A stretch of DNA of 8,603 bases, taken from PNAI01 sp964575715 (GTDB lineage Bacteria; Pseudomonadota; Alphaproteobacteria; Rhizobiales; Xanthobacteraceae). Positions within the stretch are counted from its first letter, which is position 1. Every line of letters starts with the position of its first letter. Positions 5,959 through 8,603 of this stretch are shown one piece after another. The notes beneath the pieces were generated by a model. The model saw only the letters and a list, made by a program, of their open reading frames with translations. It was not told the origin of the DNA and did no database searches. The stretch is taken from positions 1 to 8,603 of the forward strand of contig CAZNSG010000149.1 of assembly GCA_964575715.1 (NCBI GenBank), in the 5' to 3' direction. The translations under genes and the position numbers were made by a program.

Positions 5959-7308
5959 CTACACCGCGACCGAATGACGAGTGCGGCAGGCTGGCAAATA
6001 GGCATCGAATGTCGCCGCTATCAGGCGCAGATATGGACGCCCCTTCTCATTCACTGTGACAAGACCGCCATCAACGCGCACAAGTTCTTCCGCCACGAAT
6101 GGGGTCAAAGCCTCAAACTCCTGTTCGAACGATTCGCGACTTCGATCGCAAAATTCGTTTGCGACCTGATCCAGATCGCAAGCGAGATTGCACATCAACT
6201 CCTCGATGATGCGGCCGCGCATGCGGTCTTCGGCGGAGAATGCAACGCCCCTCGCCGTCGCAAAGCGACCCGACGCAATGGCCCGCGAATAGCTCCCGGT
6301 ATCCGGAACATTCTGCACGAAGCCCTGCGGCAGCCGGCCGATGGCCGACGAGCCGAGACCGACCAGCACGTCTGCGCCGTCGGTTGTGTAGCCCTGAAAA
6401 TTTCGGCGCAGCCGCCCAGCGCGGGCCGCGCCGGCGAGGCTGTCGCTTGGGCTGGCGAAATGATCAAGACCGATCGGCTCGTATCCCAACGAGGTCAAGG
6501 TTTTGTACGCGGTCTCCGCTTGAGCGATACGCGCAGATGACACTGGCAGCACAGATTCCTTGAAAAGCCTCTGATGCGGTTTGAACCAAGGCACGTGAGC
6601 GTAGCCGAACACGGCGAACCGCTGCGGCTTTAGTTCATGAGCAAGCGTTGCGGTCCGTCGGACGTCCTGCACGGATTGATTCGGCAGGCCATACATCAAA
6701 TCGATATTGAACTGGTCAATGCCAACATCGCGCAGAATGGCGACCGCCTGCTCGACAATAGAAAATGGCTGAACACGCCCAATTATCTGCTGCACATGAG
6801 CGGCGAAATCCTGAACGCCAAGGCTCACGCGGTTCACGCCGATGTCGGCGAGCGCATTCGCAAGCGCCTTTGTGACATAACGAGGATCAAGCTCGATCGC
6901 ATGCTCGCACAGCTCCGAGAGATCGAAGCGGACATCGAGTTGTGCAACGATTTCGCGTAAGCGCTCGGGGCCGAGAATGGAGGGTGTGCCACCACCCCAA
7001 TGAAGATGAACAACCTGACGGCATCCGGTACGCGCAGCGACCAGGTCAATCTCCTTGGCCAAATGCTCAGCATAGACCTCGATCGATTCAGGTCGACGCA
7101 CCGCCTTGGTGTGACAGCCACAGTAGAAGCACAGCTTTTCGCAGTAGGGCACGTGCAGATAGAGTGAAAGCGCTTTCGATTTCGGTAAATCTTCGAGCCA
7201 CGAGGCGTAGGTGTTCGCGCTGACCGACGGATCAAAGTGCGGCGCCGTCGGATACGACGTGTATCGCGGCACCGCTCGTTCCGTAAAAATCAAATCCTTC
7301 GCAAGCAT
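5959..7308 (-). CDS. hemN: Oxygen-independent coproporphyrinogen III dehydrogenase (radical SAM)
   Basis: HemN converts coproporphyrinogen III to protoporphyrinogen IX without oxygen, using two S-adenosylmethionines and a [4Fe-4S] cluster in the cytoplasm. With the ATG at 7308 the protein has 449 residues, close to the 457 of E. coli HemN. The N-terminus holds PRYTSYPTAPHF (14-25), and the cluster motif is CEKLCFYCGC (C56, C60, C63, C65), the HemN form CxxxCxxCxC. The SAM-binding GGGTP is at 105-109, and the block FNIDLMYGLPNQ follows further on. A 45-residue in-frame extension upstream is rejected because it runs across the FNR box and does not look like HemN. The gene diverges from ccoN, a natural pair because both serve low-oxygen growth and heme supply to the oxidase. 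It is monocistronic or followed by the importer promoter 110 bp downstream. Confidence 0.95.
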   Translation of the reverse strand: MLAKDLIFTERAVPRYTSYPTAPHFDPSVSANTYASWLEDLPKSKALSLYLHVPYCEKLCFYCGCHTKAVRRPESIEVYAEHLAKEIDLVAARTGCRQVVHLHWGGGTPSILGPERLREIVAQLDVRFDLSELCEHAIELDPRYVTKALANALADIGVNRVSLGVQDFAAHVQQIIGRVQPFSIVEQAVAILRDVGIDQFNIDLMYGLPNQSVQDVRRTATLAHELKPQRFAVFGYAHVPWFKPHQRLFKESVLPVSSARIAQAETAYKTLTSLGYEPIGLDHFASPSDSLAGAARAGRLRRNFQGYTTDGADVLVGLGSSAIGRLPQGFVQNVPDTGSYSRAIASGRFATARGVAFSAEDRMRGRIIEELMCNLACDLDQVANEFCDRSRESFEQEFEALTPFVAEELVRVDGGLVTVNEKGRPYLRLIAATFDAYLPACRTRHSVAV

Positions 7309-7342
7309 TGGATTATGTGTTCGCCGAGCTGCCAACGATGCA

Positions 7343-7356
7343 TTGATCAAAATCAA
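7343..7356 (-). promoter_or_regulatory. FNR/FixK-type box of hemN
   Basis: TTGATCAAAATCAA is a perfect TTGAT-N4-ATCAA site. Its centre is only 41.5 nt upstream of the hemN ATG at 7308. A good -10, CATAAT (5 of 6), lies on the minus strand at 7317-7312, 25 nt from the box rather than the ideal 22. If the activator sits near -41.5, transcription would begin at or within a few bases of the ATG, so the message would be nearly leaderless or translation would begin further in. Confidence 0.82.
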
Positions 7357-7373
7357 GAAGACACGAACATGTC

Positions 7374-7407
7374 TTGGCTTGCCATTGATCTTGGCTTGCC
7401 ATTGAAT
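7374..7407. repeat. 17-bp tandem direct repeat upstream of hemN
   Basis: The unit TTGGCTTGCCATTGATC (7374-7390) is followed at once by a second copy that agrees for its first 15 bases (7391-7405, ending TTGGCTTGCCATTGA). Each copy contains an ATTGA resembling half of an FNR site. The repeat lies 17 bp beyond the hemN FNR box, inside the divergent promoter region. It may be a simple replication-slippage duplication. Confidence 0.7.
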
Positions 7408-7521
7408 TTTCATCCATTGGCAGATCAGGTGTAGCGTATTCAACCCTTATTGAGGAGAATCTCGCATCTTGGCCGGTTACCTGCTTTGCGTGAATACATT
7501 GCGTTTCAGGGGCCAAGTGAC

Positions 7522-7535
7522 TTGACCTAAATCAA
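7522..7535 (+). promoter_or_regulatory. FNR/FixK-type box of ccoN
   Basis: TTGACCTAAATCAA matches TTGAC-N4-ATCAA. It is 84 nt upstream of the ccoN ATG, and a class II start would fall near 7570, leaving a leader of about 50 nt. The expected -10 position (7557-7563, CATGGTG) is a poor match to TATAAT, so the exact start is uncertain. FixK/FNR control of ccoNOQP (fixNOQP) is well known in this bacterial group. Confidence 0.75.
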
Positions 7536-7619
7536 AGCTAAACCGCGCCTTATCATCATGGTGGCTCACGGCAATGCCGGGCTGGCAAGAACGGCCAGGT
7601 GTGTCTTGGGGCTGTTCAC

Positions 7620-8603
7620 ATGACGCAACCGGCGGTTTCCCAAAAAAGCATGACATTCGGAGAGGCCGGATGCGTGCTCGCCTTCGCGCTGCTCGCTTTT
7701 TTCGCGATCATAGTCGCCGCGAAGGCCTACACGCCCGAGTTCGCATTCCATGCTTATTTGTTCGCGGCCGCCAGCGCCGCCGCGCTGTTCAAGATCTTCG
7801 ACCGATACTACGACCGACCCGCTGAACCACCGCCGCTTACGATCGACGGCAAACCCAATTACAATATGGGCCCAGTCAAATTTGCGACCGTGGCGGCAAT
7901 GTTCTGGGGCATCGCCGGTTTTACGGTGGGCTTGTGGGCTGCGCTGGAACTCGCGTTTCCGGTCCTCAATTTCGACCTACCTTGGATTTCATTCGGTCGA
8001 ATCCGGCCGCTGCACACCTCGGCGGTGATCTTCGCGTTCGGTGGAAACGTGCTGATTGCCACTTCGTTCTATGTCGTGCAGCGCACTTCCCGCGCCCGTC
8101 TCGCCGGCGATCTTGCGCCGTGGTTTGTCGTGCTCGGCTACAATTTCTTCATCGTGATCGCGGGTACGGGGTATCTGCTCGGCATCACGCAATCCAAGGA
8201 ATATGCCGAGCCGGAATGGTATGCCGATCTGTGGCTGACCGTAGTTTGGGTGACCTATTTCCTGGTCTACCTCGGCACGATCATGCGGCGCACCGAGCCG
8301 CATATTTTTGTCGCCAACTGGTTCTATCTCGCCTTCATCTTGACGATTGCGGTACTGCACATCGGCAATAACGCCGCAATTCCGGTTTCGGTATTTTCAC
8401 CCAAATCCTACATCGTATGGGCCGGCATGCAGGACGCCATGGTGCAATGGTGGTACGGCCACAACGCCGTCGGATTTTTTCTCACCGCCGGCTTTCTCGG
8501 CATTATGTATTACTTTATTCCGAAGCGCGCCGAACGGCCGGTTTACTCCTATCGCCTTTCCATCATCCACTTCTGGGCGTTGATCTTCCTCTATATCTGG
8601 GCA
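7620..8603 (+). CDS. ccoN: cbb3-type cytochrome c oxidase subunit I, N-terminal 328 residues (cut by window edge)
   Basis: CcoN is the catalytic heme-copper subunit of the high-affinity cbb3 oxidase in the inner membrane; it reduces oxygen to water under low oxygen. The frame is open to the last base of the window. The N-terminus MTQPAVSQKSMTFGEAG matches the FixN pattern of Bradyrhizobium, which supports the ATG at 7620, although only a weak GGGG precedes it. Landmarks are NYNMGPVKFA (80-89), FGRIRPLHTSAVIFAFGGN (125-143) with heme ligand candidate H132, AGTGYLLGITQSKEYAEPEWYADLW (181-205), EPHIFVANWFYLAF (226-239), and QWWYGHNAVGFF (276-287), where H281 is the expected Cu-B ligand. The HH-containing helix and the remaining His ligands lie beyond the window. 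It has an FNR-type box upstream and diverges from hemN, whose product helps make its heme. Confidence 0.96.
   Translation, partial: MTQPAVSQKSMTFGEAGCVLAFALLAFFAIIVAAKAYTPEFAFHAYLFAAASAAALFKIFDRYYDRPAEPPPLTIDGKPNYNMGPVKFATVAAMFWGIAGFTVGLWAALELAFPVLNFDLPWISFGRIRPLHTSAVIFAFGGNVLIATSFYVVQRTSRARLAGDLAPWFVVLGYNFFIVIAGTGYLLGITQSKEYAEPEWYADLWLTVVWVTYFLVYLGTIMRRTEPHIFVANWFYLAFILTIAVLHIGNNAAIPVSVFSPKSYIVWAGMQDAMVQWWYGHNAVGFFLTAGFLGIMYYFIPKRAERPVYSYRLSIIHFWALIFLYIWA

Larger units (their letters stand above)
7309..7619. other. Divergent hemN-ccoN promoter region
   Basis: This 311-bp gap without a credible gene carries two FNR/FixK-type boxes facing opposite ways (7343-7356 and 7522-7535, centres 179 bp apart), a 17-bp tandem repeat (7374-7407) and a -10-like CATAAT for hemN (7317-7312 on the minus strand). 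The stretch 7408-7521 shows nothing else that I can name; a GAGGAG at 7452-7457 leads only to an 18-codon TTG frame. Confidence 0.6.

Noticed and set aside
7309..7443. In-frame 45-residue N-terminal extension of HemN starting at 7443.
   Set aside because: It crosses the FNR box and the tandem repeat, lacks similarity to HemN, and the ATG at 7308 gives the normal family N-terminus.
7452..7525. GAGGAG followed by an 18-codon TTG frame in front of ccoN, a possible leader peptide.
   Set aside because: It has a rare start codon, no recognisable peptide, and its stop overlaps the FNR box; by predicted promoter position it would not be transcribed with ccoN.
7574..7825. Plus-strand frame of 83 codons overlapping the ccoN start.
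   Set aside because: It is out of frame with the clear CcoN sequence and has shadow-frame composition.

Overview
The window looks like chromosome from an alphaproteobacterium of the Bradyrhizobium/Rhodopseudomonas type. The evidence is a GC-rich coding bias, a CcoN/FixN protein that matches from memory the B. japonicum FixN pattern almost end to end, and several FNR/FixK-type boxes (TTGAY-N4-ATCAA). No phage, CRISPR, rRNA or tRNA gene was seen.

Layout: eight genes lie on the minus strand and one on the plus strand. Reading the minus strand from right to left: hemN (7308-5959, oxygen-independent coproporphyrinogen III dehydrogenase); a branched-chain/aromatic-acid type ABC importer made of a binding protein (5754-4591), two permeases LivH (4351-3479) and LivM (3476-2532), and two ATPases LivG (2535-1747) and LivF (1760-1059); an FlK-like hotdog acyl-CoA thioesterase (947-531); and the first 172 codons of a molybdopterin oxidoreductase (518-1, running off the left edge). 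Divergent from hemN, ccoN (cbb3 oxidase subunit I) starts at 7620 and runs off the right edge.

Regulation ties the window together. Four FNR/FixK-type palindromes stand upstream of four transcription units: thioesterase-oxidoreductase (1025-1038), ABC importer (5835-5848), hemN (7343-7356) and ccoN (7522-7535). At the thioesterase and importer promoters a plausible -10 lies exactly 22 bp from the box, the class II FNR geometry. My reading is a low-oxygen regulon in which high-affinity respiration and anaerobic heme synthesis sit beside uptake and CoA-dependent oxidation of an organic acid. The oxidoreductase N-terminus resembles phenylacetyl-CoA:acceptor oxidoreductase (PadB) type enzymes, so an aromatic acid is the best substrate guess, but the substrate is not proved by the sequence.

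The most unusual non-coding structure is the 239-bp gap between the binding-protein gene and livH. It holds two related, nearly palindromic elements (4373-4448 and 4461-4538), each ending in CTAG and sharing much of their arms, plus a GC-rich hairpin (4555-4582). They look like two diverged miniature transposable elements of one family placed inside the transporter operon. A perfect 14-bp palindrome in the predicted leader of the binding-protein gene (5773-5786) is a candidate operator for a second, local regulator.
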